A stretch of 64,000 nt of DNA from XYD12-FULL-36-8 sp964613805 (GCA_964613805.1 CAZTJF010000002.1:62001-126000), one strand, 5' to 3'. Shown: positions 1 to 9,356, counted from the first letter of the stretch. The notes: a model not told the origin generated them from the letters alone. Translations and numbers: made by a program.

Positions 1-1696
1 TAACCATAACAACAGCGGCAATCCTGTGTATCAGACTTCTTAAAGTAAATACATGTTCGCTCAAATCGCGAATATGTCTCATCCACCAAGCATCAGGATA
101 CCGCAGCATAAAACCGGTAATTACTAATAGAATAAAACTAATTGCTAAAGTTGCATGTTGAATTCTTTCACTCAAAGTCATTCTTAAATAAAGAGAGTGT
201 CCATGTTCTTCTGATTCGATGTGCCCTCTCTGTTTAAGTTTTTTTATTCTAGCTTTCTTACCAAAATCTATCGCATTATGAACAAACATTCCGCCAATTA
301 CCATAACGATTAAGCTGATGTACATTGTCGCTATCCAGTATAGAATTGGCTCATCTTTTTCTCTGAGTGAAACGTGAATTTTTCCAACTGTAAAATTATT
401 ATTTGCTCCGGGATGACAACTGCCGCAAGTTTTTACAAGGTTTGCTTTGCTTACTGTTGATGTTGGGTCACTTGATGGTTTAATATTATGTGCCCCATGA
501 CAACTTGCACAGTTAGCAACTTCAAGCGAACCACCTCTTATTGCCAGACCATGGTAACTGTCAGAATAGGTTTTGTAGCGATCAGTGTTAATCCCATATT
601 TTGCTTCGAGCTTAACAGAACTATGACACGGTGAACACACCTCTCTGGATAAATTTTTAAAAGATACTGGAGAATTAGGATCGTTATGTTTTAAAATATT
701 ATGCTCACCATGACAGTCTGTACAAACAGGTGCTTCTTTTCTTCCCTTTAATGCATTTACTCCGTGAATGCTTTCAGCATATTCCGCAGCAATTTGCTCA
801 TGACATTTTGAACAGGTATTTGGAATGTTAAACTTATTTATTGTAGAATTCCGGTCATTCCCGGGAATAACTCCATGTGCAGTGTGACAATCTATACATG
901 TTGCTGCTTTAGGATTACCATTGAGTATTGCAGTAGCATGCACACTATGCTCGTAAGCTTTAATGAATTTTGCAGATGGAGCTGTCTTTGATCTAATTTC
1001 TTCGTTATCTAAGTGACAAGAAAGACACAATTTTTCCTGAGAATTTTTTCTTTGGAGAGTATCGGTCAATGTTTTTTTAGTAACTAAAGCATTACGATGA
1101 CATGAAAGACAATTTGGCGAGCCTAAAACTCTTTCAGAATAACCTTGAAAATGTTTTGATGTTACAAATGTTTCTTTTACTTCTTTATGGCATTGACCAC
1201 AAGATTGAACCAAATTGACTGCAGCCCATTTTGATGTTTGAACTTTTGGAGATACTATATCATGAGTTCCGTGACAAGTTTTACACGAAGTTCCTTCCGA
1301 TCCATTTATTCCATTTGCATTTTTCATTTGCGGGTGAAATTGATGTTTCACTCTTGCATCCTTATGGCATGAAAGGCAATTAATTGGTTGAATATTTTCT
1401 TTATGAGGAAGATCCTCTGCATTAAAACCAACGTGACATGAAACACACGTAAGTTTTCTGTGCGGTGAATTTTGGAGTACTTTTACATTTACATAAAGTG
1501 ATACTGCTTTTCCCTTTCTTTCGGTAGTAAGCGTATTATCTTCATGGCAAGCTAAACAATCTGCACTTGATTGAGCAGTCATGGAAGGCATGTAAAAGAG
1601 CGAGAAAAGAATAATAATGAAGCAAATAAGATGAACTTTTTTGACTTTCAAATCGTTGCTGTTTTTTTTGAACAGAAAATTTTCCATTAGGTTCAT
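1..1696 (-). CDS. Multiheme cytochrome c fused to membrane cytochrome b domain (3' end off window)
   Basis: Read from the reverse strand. The frame is open from ATG 1696 (a second in-frame ATG is at 1687) to the left edge, about 565 residues. An N-terminal hydrophobic stretch acts as signal or anchor. Thirteen CxxCH heme c motifs follow (CLACH, CVSCH, CLSCH, CKTCH, CGQCH, CLSCH, CLSCH, CIDCH, CSKCH, CTDCH, CSPCH, CASCH, CGSCH). After the last heme come at least three membrane segments with histidines in RIQHA and LIHRIAA contexts, as in di-heme b cytochromes of the formate dehydrogenase gamma/cytochrome b561 type. The likely role is electron transfer between the quinone pool and periplasmic carriers; that is inferred from architecture. 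The C-terminus and any partner genes lie outside the window. No clear ribosome binding site is seen. Confidence 0.85.
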   Translation of the reverse strand, partial: MNLMENFLFKKNSNDLKVKKVHLICFIIILFSLFYMPSMTAQSSADCLACHEDNTLTTERKGKAVSLYVNVKVLQNSPHRKLTCVSCHVGFNAEDLPHKENIQPINCLSCHKDARVKHQFHPQMKNANGINGSEGTSCKTCHGTHDIVSPKVQTSKWAAVNLVQSCGQCHKEVKETFVTSKHFQGYSERVLGSPNCLSCHRNALVTKKTLTDTLQRKNSQEKLCLSCHLDNEEIRSKTAPSAKFIKAYEHSVHATAILNGNPKAATCIDCHTAHGVIPGNDRNSTINKFNIPNTCSKCHEQIAAEYAESIHGVNALKGRKEAPVCTDCHGEHNILKHNDPNSPVSFKNLSREVCSPCHSSVKLEAKYGINTDRYKTYSDSYHGLAIRGGSLEVANCASCHGAHNIKPSSDPTSTVSKANLVKTCGSCHPGANNNFTVGKIHVSLREKDEPILYWIATMYISLIVMVIGGMFVHNAIDFGKKARIKKLKQRGHIESEEHGHSLYLRMTLSERIQHATLAISFILLVITGFMLRYPDAWWMRHIRDLSEHVFTLRSLIHRIAAVVMV

Positions 1697-1999
1697 AAAT
1701 TTCGATCAGGATCAAATTATGTATAAAAATATTTAATTCTTCTGAAACGTTCGGATACTATTTTATTTAGAGTTATTACCTGAGACTTAATTTAAATTAG
1801 AATTCAAAAGCAATTTCAAAGAATATGCCGTAAAATAGGAATGATTTCTCTATAATCGAACAGTCTTTTGAAATTATACTCTCATAAGTTAGAACCAAGG
1901 GAATCCTGATTTTCATTTCCGAGAAGCAACTATTTAGATTTGTTACAAATTGCTTAAGAGGCAAATAAAATATGGGATTTTCCTTTACCTGAGTCTTAT
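1697..1999. other. Intergenic stretch without a gene
   Basis: About 300 bases between the 5' end of the multiheme cytochrome gene and the 3' end of the aminotransferase gene, both on the minus strand. I see no coding frame. A weak nested inverted repeat (AAGCAA at 1924-1929 with TTGCTT at 1950-1955, TTTG/CAAA inside) could be the aminotransferase terminator, but it lacks a convincing T-run. The promoter of the cytochrome gene should lie here; I could not identify it. Confidence 0.5.
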
Positions 2000-3481
2000 C
2001 TAAAACTTACTTGCAGCATTAAGATCAAACATTTTGTATATGCTTTCCTTTTCATATCCATTTTTATGGTAGTACTCATTTTTATGTAAATCATAAATAT
2101 AGTCTTCTTTCCAGCTTTGGATATTTTTAACTATTTGTTTAATGGCATCAACAATTAAGTATACCTCATCATCAGTCATTGTTGGATGAAGCGACATTCT
2201 AACCCAGCCCGGTTTCTCAGAAAGATCGCCATGATTAATTTTTTCGGTGATATGTTTTGACATTTGAGGAGTAACATGAAGCAAGTAATGACCATAAGTT
2301 CCTGCACAAGAACACCCCCCCCTAACTTGAACGCCAAAACGATCATTCAGAATTTTCACGATTAGATTATAATGAATTTTATCAACATAAAATGATATTG
2401 CTCCGAGTCTATCCGCCACATTATCAGCAAGAATGTGAAGACCGGATATATTTTTCATTCCATTAAATGCAATTATCATTAGCTGTTTTTCGCGATTCAA
2501 AATATATTCGACACCCATTTCTTCTTTAAGCTTTATTGCTAATGAGGCCCTTATTGATTGAAGAAACGCAGGAGTTCCTCCATCCTCGCGCGCTTCGATA
2601 CTGGAAACAAATCTATGTTCACCCCAAGGATTCGTCCAATCAACTGTACCGCCGCCAGGATCATCAGGAACACGATTTTTATAAAGTTTTGAATCGAAGA
2701 TTAAAACTCCAGATGAACCTGGACCGCCTAAAAATTTATGTGGAGAGAAAAATACTGCATCAATTTTTTTCATCGGATCGAGAGGATTCATATCAATTTT
2801 TTCATAAGGAGCTGAACATGCAAAATCAACAAAGCAAAATCCTCCATGCTCATGCATCATCTTAGCCATTTCGTAGTAAGGTGTATGAATTTTTGTAACA
2901 TTCGAACAAGAAGTGAAAGCGCCAATTTTTAATTCTCGGTTCTCATATTTTTTCAACTGTTTAACAAGGTCGTCAAGATCCACTAACCCTTCCGTGTCGG
3001 GTTCAATAACAACAACATCTGCAATTGTTTCCAGCCATGATGTATGATTTGAGTGATGCTCCATGTGAGTTACAAAAACCACTGGTCTTAAATTTTCAGG
3101 TAACTTGACAAACTCTCTTAATTGTTCCGCAACCTTCAACCCTAAAATCCTTTGAAATTTATTTACCATCCCAGTCATCCCTGAACCTGCGGTTATAATA
3201 ACATCATCATGTTTAGCATTGACATGCTGTTTGATAATGTCATGAGAATGTTGATAAGCTACTGTCATTGAAGTGCCAGTAATGCTCGCTTCAGAATGTG
3301 TGTTTCCGACAAATGGCCCAAATACTTCACTGATTGCCTTCTCGATTGGTTTGTACAATCTCCCGCTTGCAATCCAATCAGCATAAATTATTTTTTTTTC
3401 ACCGTAAGGCGAATTAAAGGTTTGATCAATGCCGATTATGTTTTTTCTAAAAGGTTCGAAGTATTTTTCGAGCGAATCCAT
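2000..3481 (-). CDS. Aminotransferase class V-fold PLP-dependent enzyme
   Basis: 493 residues, class-V aminotransferase (cysteine desulfurase-like) fold. The PLP-binding lysine is K249 in the motif FFSPHKFLGG. An upstream ITAGSG segment near residue 97 fits the cofactor phosphate loop, and the THMEHHSNHTSW segment at 138-149 corresponds to the stacking-histidine region. A cysteine-rich GGCSCAG motif lies near residue 390, where cysteine desulfurases have the persulfide cysteine. The protein is longer than IscS/SufS (about 400 residues). Substrate is unknown: cysteine desulfurase, selenocysteine lyase or another C-S/C-N lyase activity are all possible. It is monocistronic and divergent from the cell-wall recovery operon, across 144 bases. 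Confidence 0.8.
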   Translation of the reverse strand: MDSLEKYFEPFRKNIIGIDQTFNSPYGEKKIIYADWIASGRLYKPIEKAISEVFGPFVGNTHSEASITGTSMTVAYQHSHDIIKQHVNAKHDDVIITAGSGMTGMVNKFQRILGLKVAEQLREFVKLPENLRPVVFVTHMEHHSNHTSWLETIADVVVIEPDTEGLVDLDDLVKQLKKYENRELKIGAFTSCSNVTKIHTPYYEMAKMMHEHGGFCFVDFACSAPYEKIDMNPLDPMKKIDAVFFSPHKFLGGPGSSGVLIFDSKLYKNRVPDDPGGGTVDWTNPWGEHRFVSSIEAREDGGTPAFLQSIRASLAIKLKEEMGVEYILNREKQLMIIAFNGMKNISGLHILADNVADRLGAISFYVDKIHYNLIVKILNDRFGVQVRGGCSCAGTYGHYLLHVTPQMSKHITEKINHGDLSEKPGWVRMSLHPTMTDDEVYLIVDAIKQIVKNIQSWKEDYIYDLHKNEYYHKNGYEKESIYKMFDLNAASKF

Positions 3482-3625
3482 TTTGTTTCCGTAAAATGAT
3501 AGTGAAATTAGAAATTTTTATGCGAAAAGAGAATTCAAAAAAAGTAAACTGAAAAAGAATTTTCAACTTCATCCTTTTTTTTCTAATTTTTGTTATCAAT
3601 TCACCACAAATAATATACTTGCCTA

Positions 3626-4555
3626 ATGAGCTACATAATAGGTATTGACGGAGGCGGAACAAAAACACATTGCCTGCTTGCAAAATTAGATGGAACTGTT
3701 GTTCATGAATGCTACGGCGGACCATCAAACTTTCTTGTTCAAGGAATCGAACCGGTTTCATCCACTCTTTTCAATCTTATTAACTCATGCGGAGAGAAAC
3801 TCAAAATCCACATTGAGGATATTGATATAGTATTGCTGGGTACGACTGGAGCCGGCAGAAGAAGCGATGCCGAACGGTTTGAGCAGGGTTTCGTAAATTT
3901 TCTTGGGGAGAAACAAATAAAATTAAATTTATTCAGAGTTGAGAGTGATGCACGAATTGCATTGGAAGGCGCATTTTCAGGAAAGTCCGGAAGCATACTT
4001 ATTGCCGGAACAGGTTCAATCATGTTTGGTAAAGATGCACAAGGAAATATTCATCGTGTCGGAGGTTTTGGAAGATATTTAGGTGATGAAGGCGGCGGTT
4101 ACATGCTTGGGAAAAAAGGATTAGTCGCTGTTTCTAAGGAGTTTGACAGACGAGATAAAAAAACTCTAATTTCAGTTTTAGTTAAAGAAAAATTTAAGAT
4201 TGATTCGCCTGAAATTCTAATTACAGAAATCTATAAAAATAATTTTGACATCGCATCCGTCGCACCGCTTGTAATTGAAGCGGCAGAGAAAGATGATGAA
4301 ATAGCTTTAAAAATTATTGAGGATGAAACGAATGAACTTCTGCTGCATATTTCCACGATGAAAACGAAATTGAATGAAAAAGTATTACTCACAGCATTCA
4401 TTGGCAGTATTATCACTCATAAAAATATTTACTCGGATAGCTTAAGAAAAAAAATTAGAGAGAGACTGCCTAATGTTGTCGTTAAGGATGCAGAAAATTC
4501 TCCTGCGATGGGAGCCGTGCTGATGGCAAAGAAAATTATTAATATATTGTCGTAA
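3626..4555 (+). CDS. BadF/BadG-type sugar kinase (N-acetylglucosamine/MurNAc kinase-like)
   Basis: 309 residues of the ASKHA-fold BadF/BadG/BcrA/BcrD family. The phosphate-1 motif GIDGGGTKTH is at residues 6-15, a GTGS phosphate-2 motif is near 128, and GGFGRYLGDEGGG follows. In this family, members next to peptidoglycan genes (for example clostridial MurK) phosphorylate MurNAc and GlcNAc. Here the gene leads an operon with an AmpG-like permease, an AmiE-like hydrolase and NagZ, so phosphorylation of recovered amino sugars is the best guess. It could equally be a GlcNAc-specific kinase. A TATACTTG sequence at 3614-3621 resembles the Bacteroidota -7 element but sits only four bases before the ATG. 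No Shine-Dalgarno site is visible. Confidence 0.82.
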   Translation: MSYIIGIDGGGTKTHCLLAKLDGTVVHECYGGPSNFLVQGIEPVSSTLFNLINSCGEKLKIHIEDIDIVLLGTTGAGRRSDAERFEQGFVNFLGEKQIKLNLFRVESDARIALEGAFSGKSGSILIAGTGSIMFGKDAQGNIHRVGGFGRYLGDEGGGYMLGKKGLVAVSKEFDRRDKKTLISVLVKEKFKIDSPEILITEIYKNNFDIASVAPLVIEAAEKDDEIALKIIEDETNELLLHISTMKTKLNEKVLLTAFIGSIITHKNIYSDSLRKKIRERLPNVVVKDAENSPAMGAVLMAKKIINILS

Positions 4556-4584
4556 AATTATTCCGCAATCTTCCGGAGAGAAAC

Positions 4585-6453
4585 ATGTTCGATAAAAAAC
4601 CTTCCTTCAGAAACCCTTGGGCTTGGGTTCCCTCTTTGTATTTCGCAGAGGGAATTCCATATATCGTAGTTATGACTGTCTCTGTAATTATGTATAAGCG
4701 AATGGGAATATCGAACACCGACATTGCACTATACACAAGCTGGCTTTATCTGCCCTGGGTAATAAAACCGCTTTGGAGTCCGGTTGTTGATCTCCTCAAA
4801 ACAAAGAGATTTTGGATTATTATAATGCAGTTAGTAATTGGAGCCGGTTTAGCTGGTGTTGCACTAACAATTCCCGTATCAAAATTTTTCCAATACACAC
4901 TTGCATTCTTTTGGCTTTTAGCATTCAGTTCTGCCACACATGATATCGCCGCTGATGGTTTTTATATGCTTGGGCTTTCAAAACACAATCAGGCATGGTT
5001 CGTTGGTGTACGCAGCACTTTCTATCGTTTTGCTATGATAACGGGACAAGGGCTTCTCGTAATTCTTGCCGGCTACATTGAAAGCACAAGCGGGCTGCCA
5101 GCGGTTGATTTATCAGTAAATACTAAAACAAATATTGAAAGTGCGGTTATAATTGATCCAAATTCACTCGAAGTTGTTGAAAGCAACAAAGAACTTTTTA
5201 TTGTCAATCATCCTGCTGAACTAAACATAAGTACAACACCTATTAAAAAATCTGAAGCTGATTCTTTAATTGCTTTTGCAAAAAACTGGAACACTATTAA
5301 CGGCTTTTATTCAACTGAGAAGAATTCACAGAATGAAGTAAAAACTGTTGAAGAGCCATCCTGGTGGGAACAAAATGTATCATCAAAGATTGCCGGCTTA
5401 ATTAAAAAATACTTCGGTCCCGAAGTTAAGGAAATAAAAAAAACAGACAATATTGGAAACCTTGGCACAGTTTATCTTCATCTTTCTCAAAAACTGAAAG
5501 GGGATCAGGAAATTGTTGTTACATTTGGAAGAGAATCCGGTGATAACAGCATATCGCTTGTTGAGGGTTCAAGATTTATTTTCAATTCGAATAACTGGAA
5601 CAAACCGGCTGTTGTGGTAATTCAAATTGATCCTAAACTTCGATACGAAACATCTGCTTTGTTTAAAGTTCGCGCTGGTGATATACCATTGGCATGGACG
5701 GTTACATTTTTTGTGCTTGCCGGGTTATTTATTCTTTTCTTCATCTACCATAAATTTATTCTACCCTATCCAGCTACTGATAAGGCAGTTAAAGCTGAAA
5801 ATATTCTTGGAGAATTCTTTAGAACTTTTGCTTTATTTTTCAAGAGAAAAAATATTGGTGTCGTACTTGGTTTCATTCTGCTATACAGATTTGCTGAAGC
5901 ACAATTAGTTAAGCTGGCATCTCCATTTTTGCTCGATGCTCAAGAAGCTGGCGGATTGGCTTTATCTACCGGACAGGTTGGTTTTGTATATGGAACTGTA
6001 GGAATTGTTGCCTTAACTCTTGGCGGACTGCTTGGTGGTTTTGTTGCTGCAAAAAAAGGATTGAAGTATTGGTTATGGTGGATGCTTATCGCAATAAATT
6101 TACCTGACTTAGTTTATGTGTATTTGTCATATACGCAAACAACTAATTTCTTTTTAATAAATCTTTGTGTTGCTATTGAGCAATTCGGATACGGATTCGG
6201 ATTTACAGCATACATGCTATATCTGATTTACATTTCCGATGGCGAGCACAAAACAGCTCATTACGCTATTGCAACTGGTTTTATGGCTTTAGGAATGATG
6301 CTTCCGGGAATGTTCAGCGGCTGGCTTCAGGAAATAATTGGTTACCAGCATTTCTTTGTTTGGGTGTGTATTGCAACGATTCCAAGTTTTATCATAGCAA
6401 AATTCATTTCCATTGATTCCGAGTTTGGTAAAAAAAGTGAGGCGGAGAAGTAG
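4585..6453 (+). CDS. AmpG-like MFS permease with large loop insertion
   Basis: 622 residues. The N-terminal half (SLYFAEGIPYIVV near 17-29, YLPWVIKPLWSP near 55-66, ATHDIAADGFYML near 117-129) matches AmpG-type muropeptide permeases of the major facilitator superfamily. A soluble insertion of about 200 residues (roughly 165-368) follows the fifth predicted membrane segment and precedes the sixth. With the N-terminus inside, this places it in the periplasm. Its end carries an NWNKPAVVVIQIDP pattern as found in Calx-beta-like surface domains. The C-terminal half (368-622) holds the remaining helices. GGAGAG lies a few bases before the ATG. It starts 29 bases after the kinase and ends 1 base before the next gene, so it is in the operon. 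The function is inferred as uptake of anhydro-muropeptides or cell-wall sugars. Confidence 0.82.
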   Translation: MFDKKPSFRNPWAWVPSLYFAEGIPYIVVMTVSVIMYKRMGISNTDIALYTSWLYLPWVIKPLWSPVVDLLKTKRFWIIIMQLVIGAGLAGVALTIPVSKFFQYTLAFFWLLAFSSATHDIAADGFYMLGLSKHNQAWFVGVRSTFYRFAMITGQGLLVILAGYIESTSGLPAVDLSVNTKTNIESAVIIDPNSLEVVESNKELFIVNHPAELNISTTPIKKSEADSLIAFAKNWNTINGFYSTEKNSQNEVKTVEEPSWWEQNVSSKIAGLIKKYFGPEVKEIKKTDNIGNLGTVYLHLSQKLKGDQEIVVTFGRESGDNSISLVEGSRFIFNSNNWNKPAVVVIQIDPKLRYETSALFKVRAGDIPLAWTVTFFVLAGLFILFFIYHKFILPYPATDKAVKAENILGEFFRTFALFFKRKNIGVVLGFILLYRFAEAQLVKLASPFLLDAQEAGGLALSTGQVGFVYGTVGIVALTLGGLLGGFVAAKKGLKYWLWWMLIAINLPDLVYVYLSYTQTTNFFLINLCVAIEQFGYGFGFTAYMLYLIYISDGEHKTAHYAIATGFMALGMMLPGMFSGWLQEIIGYQHFFVWVCIATIPSFIIAKFISIDSEFGKKSEAEK

Positions 6454-6454
6454 A

Positions 6455-7627
6455 ATGAAACAAATAATAGTCTGCCTTTTAATAATTATTTCTTCTGCCA
6501 CGTTTTCTTGTTCAACCGGAGAAGTACAGCAAACTCGTTCGCATGAGTTTGAAGAAAAATTATCTATTAACTTTTTACAAGTTGACAATTTAATTGAAAA
6601 TGCAATCGGGGACTCTGCATTCCCAGGTGCTGTTCTTCTGGTTTCGAAAGACGGGGTAATTATTCATGAAAAAGCTTATGGACACTACACGTATGATCCC
6701 GCCTCGCCAAAAGTCTCAATCAATTCAATTTTTGATTTGGCTTCAGTTTCAAAAGTGGTCGGAACAACTACTGCCGCAATGATGCTGGTTGATCAAGGGA
6801 AACTAAATTTTGATGAAAAAGTGATAACCTATTTACCAGAGTTCAACAACAACGGTAAAGAAAATATTACCATTCGAAATTTACTGCTTCACAATTCGGG
6901 GTTAGCTCCGTTTAAAAAGTATTATGATATATATTCAACCGCCGATGAAGTAGTGAATGCCATAATGAATTTAACTCCCGAACAAGAACCTGGAAGTAAA
7001 TATGTCTACAGTGACCTTGGAATGATTACACTTCAGAAAGTAATGGAAAAGGTCAGTGGGAAATCGCTGGATAATTATCTTGAAGAGAACTTGTTCAAAC
7101 CAATAGGAATGAATTCTACGATGTATAACCCGCCGCCAGAGTTAAAAGATAATTGCATGCCGACAGAATTAGATGATTTTTGGAGAATGCGTCAACTGCA
7201 AGGCGAAGTTCATGACGAACGAGCATATATGCTAAACGGAATTGCTGGTCATGCTGGACTTTTTTCAACAGCACCTGATCTTGCAAAGTTTCTTCAAATG
7301 ATTTTGCAGAAAGGAAATTACCAGGGTAAGCAATATATCAAACCAGAAACGGTTGGACTTTTTACTAAGAAACAATCTGATCAAAGTTCAAGAGGATTGG
7401 GATGGGATACCAAATCCCCCGAGGGTTCATCTTCCGGACAGTATTTTGATATTACTTCTTATGGTCACACAGGTTACACAGGAACATCAGTTTGGACTGA
7501 CCCAACAAAAAATTTGTTTGTTGTTTTACTTACCAACAGAGTTTATCCAACAAGAAATAACAACAAGCTATCGAAGTATCGTCCCTTGATTCATGATGCA
7601 ATTTATCAAGCAGCAGTTAAAGAATAA
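6455..7627 (+). CDS. Serine hydrolase of beta-lactamase family (AmiE/YbbE-like), lipoprotein
   Basis: 390 residues from ATG 6455, chosen over an upstream frame extension at 6413 because it directly follows the permease stop, has GGCGGAGAAG in front, and gives a signal peptide ending in a lipobox-like TFSC (C19). The beta-lactamase/class C motifs are SVSK (S97, K100), YSD (Y185-D187) and HTG (338-340). The segment VHDERAYMLNGIAGHAGLFS (252-271) is typical of the clade with Bacillus subtilis AmiE (YbbE), an N-acetylmuramyl-L-alanine amidase that works after NagZ. The neighbouring nagZ supports this. A plain esterase or PBP4B-like peptidase cannot be excluded. Predicted location is the periplasmic face of a membrane. 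Confidence 0.8.
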   Translation: MKQIIVCLLIIISSATFSCSTGEVQQTRSHEFEEKLSINFLQVDNLIENAIGDSAFPGAVLLVSKDGVIIHEKAYGHYTYDPASPKVSINSIFDLASVSKVVGTTTAAMMLVDQGKLNFDEKVITYLPEFNNNGKENITIRNLLLHNSGLAPFKKYYDIYSTADEVVNAIMNLTPEQEPGSKYVYSDLGMITLQKVMEKVSGKSLDNYLEENLFKPIGMNSTMYNPPPELKDNCMPTELDDFWRMRQLQGEVHDERAYMLNGIAGHAGLFSTAPDLAKFLQMILQKGNYQGKQYIKPETVGLFTKKQSDQSSRGLGWDTKSPEGSSSGQYFDITSYGHTGYTGTSVWTDPTKNLFVVLLTNRVYPTRNNNKLSKYRPLIHDAIYQAAVKE

Positions 7628-7630
7628 AAA

Positions 7631-9283
7631 ATGTCCAACAAAAAAATAAAATATCCTTCAGTTTTCGACTTAACTAAGGAAGATAAAACTTGGATTGAAG
7701 ATACAATTAGCACATTGCCGCTGCATGAAAAATGTGCACAGCTTGTTTTTCCTTGGGTGCTTGGAAATTTCCTCAGTGAAGATTCTCCAGAATTTAAAAG
7801 ACTTGTAAGGTTGGTAAAGGATTTAAAAGTCGGTGGATTGATTTTCTTCTCTGGAGATATTCTTAATCAAGCTATGCTCACAAACAAAATGCAAGCATTA
7901 GCAGATATTCCTCTTCTCGTTGCAGCGGATTTTGAGCGCGGACTTGGAATGAGATTGAAGGATGGTTTAGAATTTCCTTATGCAATGGCTCTCGCTGCAA
8001 CAGGTGATTTGACTTTAGCATTCAAACTCGGGAAAGCAATAGCAGAAGAATCCCGAGCAATAGGAGTTCACCAAAACTATGCGCCGGTTGCTGACTTAAA
8101 CAATAATCCTCAAAACCCAATTATAAACATTCGTGCTTTTTCAGAGGATAAAAAAATAACTTCGGAGTTTTGTTCAGCTTTCATTCAAGGGACAACTGCA
8201 GGAAGGATTTTATCAACCGCCAAGCATTTTCCTGGTCACGGAAACACCCACATAGATTCGCATTTAGAAATTCCAGTAATCAAAGGAAACAAAAAGTATC
8301 TTTTAGAAAATGAACTCGTACCATTTACGGCTTCAATCAAAGCTGGAGTTCATTCGATAATGGTTGGTCATTTAGCTGTTCCCGCAATAGAAAGAAATCC
8401 GAAAATAACTGCCACTCTTTCAAAAAAAGTCATAACTAATATTTTGATTAAGAAATTAGGTTTTGACGGTTTGATAATGACAGATGCAATGAATATGGAT
8501 TCGGTTTGCAAAAATTTCTCGGCAACGGAAGCAACAGTAATGGCATTTAATGCCGGAAATGATTTAATTCTTTTTCCCCCTGATGAAGAAATAGCTGTTG
8601 AAGCATTAAACTCAGCCATAAAACGAGGAGAGATTAGCGAATCGAGGATTGATCATAGTCTGCGAAAACTTTTAAGTGCAAAACAGTGGCTAAAGATTGA
8701 TGAAAACAGATTTATCAAATTGAATGATATACCGAAAAGTTTAACCACTAAAGAACATCTTAAGTTAGCACAAACTATCGCTGATAAATCAATCACATTA
8801 GTTAAGAATGAGAAGAAGATAATTCCTCTTAACAAATCAAATCATCAAAATATTTTTTGGATTACAATAACTGAAGGATTAGGCAATGAATCAGAAATGT
8901 TTTTTCAATCACTTCTGCAAGAGCAATTTCCAAACTCGATGCACGCATTAATTCATCAGGAAACTAATGATGAATATTACACCAAAATTATTAAAGCGGT
9001 AGAGGAAGTTGATTTAGTAATTCTTTCATCTTTCATTAGAGTTAAAGCTTATCAAGGAAGTGTGAGCATCTCAAAAAAGCATGAAGAATTTATAAACAAG
9101 ATTTTGAGACTTAAAAAACCAAATGCGTTAGTAAGCTTTGGGAATCCCTATTTATTATCTTTGTTTCCAAAAGTAAATGCTTACTTATGCACATATGGTG
9201 ATACAAAAGTATCTCAGCAAGCAGTATTGAAAGCAATAAGTGGTGAAATAAAAGTTCAAGGTAAATTGCCGATAAGCATTTAA
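7631..9283 (+). CDS. nagZ: Beta-N-acetylhexosaminidase, GH3 (NagZ)
   Basis: 550 residues. The GH3 N-terminal TIM barrel carries the NagZ signature KHFPGHG (198-204) with the D209/H211 dyad (IDSH) that acts as acid/base, and the nucleophile D285 in MTDAMNMD. The extra 200 residues or so form a GH3 C-terminal domain, as in Bacillus-type NagZ, whereas the E. coli enzyme has only one domain. There is no signal peptide, so the enzyme should be cytoplasmic and remove GlcNAc from imported muropeptides. It starts 3 bases after the serine hydrolase, and is the last gene of the operon before a palindromic element. Confidence 0.9.
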   Translation: MSNKKIKYPSVFDLTKEDKTWIEDTISTLPLHEKCAQLVFPWVLGNFLSEDSPEFKRLVRLVKDLKVGGLIFFSGDILNQAMLTNKMQALADIPLLVAADFERGLGMRLKDGLEFPYAMALAATGDLTLAFKLGKAIAEESRAIGVHQNYAPVADLNNNPQNPIINIRAFSEDKKITSEFCSAFIQGTTAGRILSTAKHFPGHGNTHIDSHLEIPVIKGNKKYLLENELVPFTASIKAGVHSIMVGHLAVPAIERNPKITATLSKKVITNILIKKLGFDGLIMTDAMNMDSVCKNFSATEATVMAFNAGNDLILFPPDEEIAVEALNSAIKRGEISESRIDHSLRKLLSAKQWLKIDENRFIKLNDIPKSLTTKEHLKLAQTIADKSITLVKNEKKIIPLNKSNHQNIFWITITEGLGNESEMFFQSLLQEQFPNSMHALIHQETNDEYYTKIIKAVEEVDLVILSSFIRVKAYQGSVSISKKHEEFINKILRLKKPNALVSFGNPYLLSLFPKVNAYLCTYGDTKVSQQAVLKAISGEIKVQGKLPISI

Positions 9284-9284
9284 A

Positions 9285-9331
9285 AACCTTCGAGGTTTGG
9301 GAAGGACAACCGGTACAAAACCTCGAAGGTT
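9285..9331. repeat. Perfect 14-bp inverted repeat, REP-like
   Basis: AACCTTCGAGGTTT (9285-9298) and its exact complement AAACCTCGAAGGTT (9318-9331) are separated by 19 bases. The left arm begins just after the nagZ stop codon. There is no T-run, so it is more likely a dispersed palindromic element than a simple terminator, though the hairpin may protect or end the nagZ transcript. Confidence 0.75.
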
Positions 9332-9356
9332 GCGATAAACAAAGAAAGAGAGACAA

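Noticed and set aside
2536..2865. 109-residue plus-strand frame inside the first aminotransferase gene
   Set aside because: It overlaps a well conserved gene on the opposite strand, has no family match and shows no ribosome site. It is an antisense shadow.
3614..3621. TATACTTG as a promoter element of the sugar kinase
   Set aside because: It lies only four bases before the ATG, so it would need a leaderless transcript. Not listed as a separate feature.
6413..6454. Upstream start for the AmiE-like gene
   Set aside because: It would put a basic segment before the signal peptide and overlap the permease gene by 41 bases.
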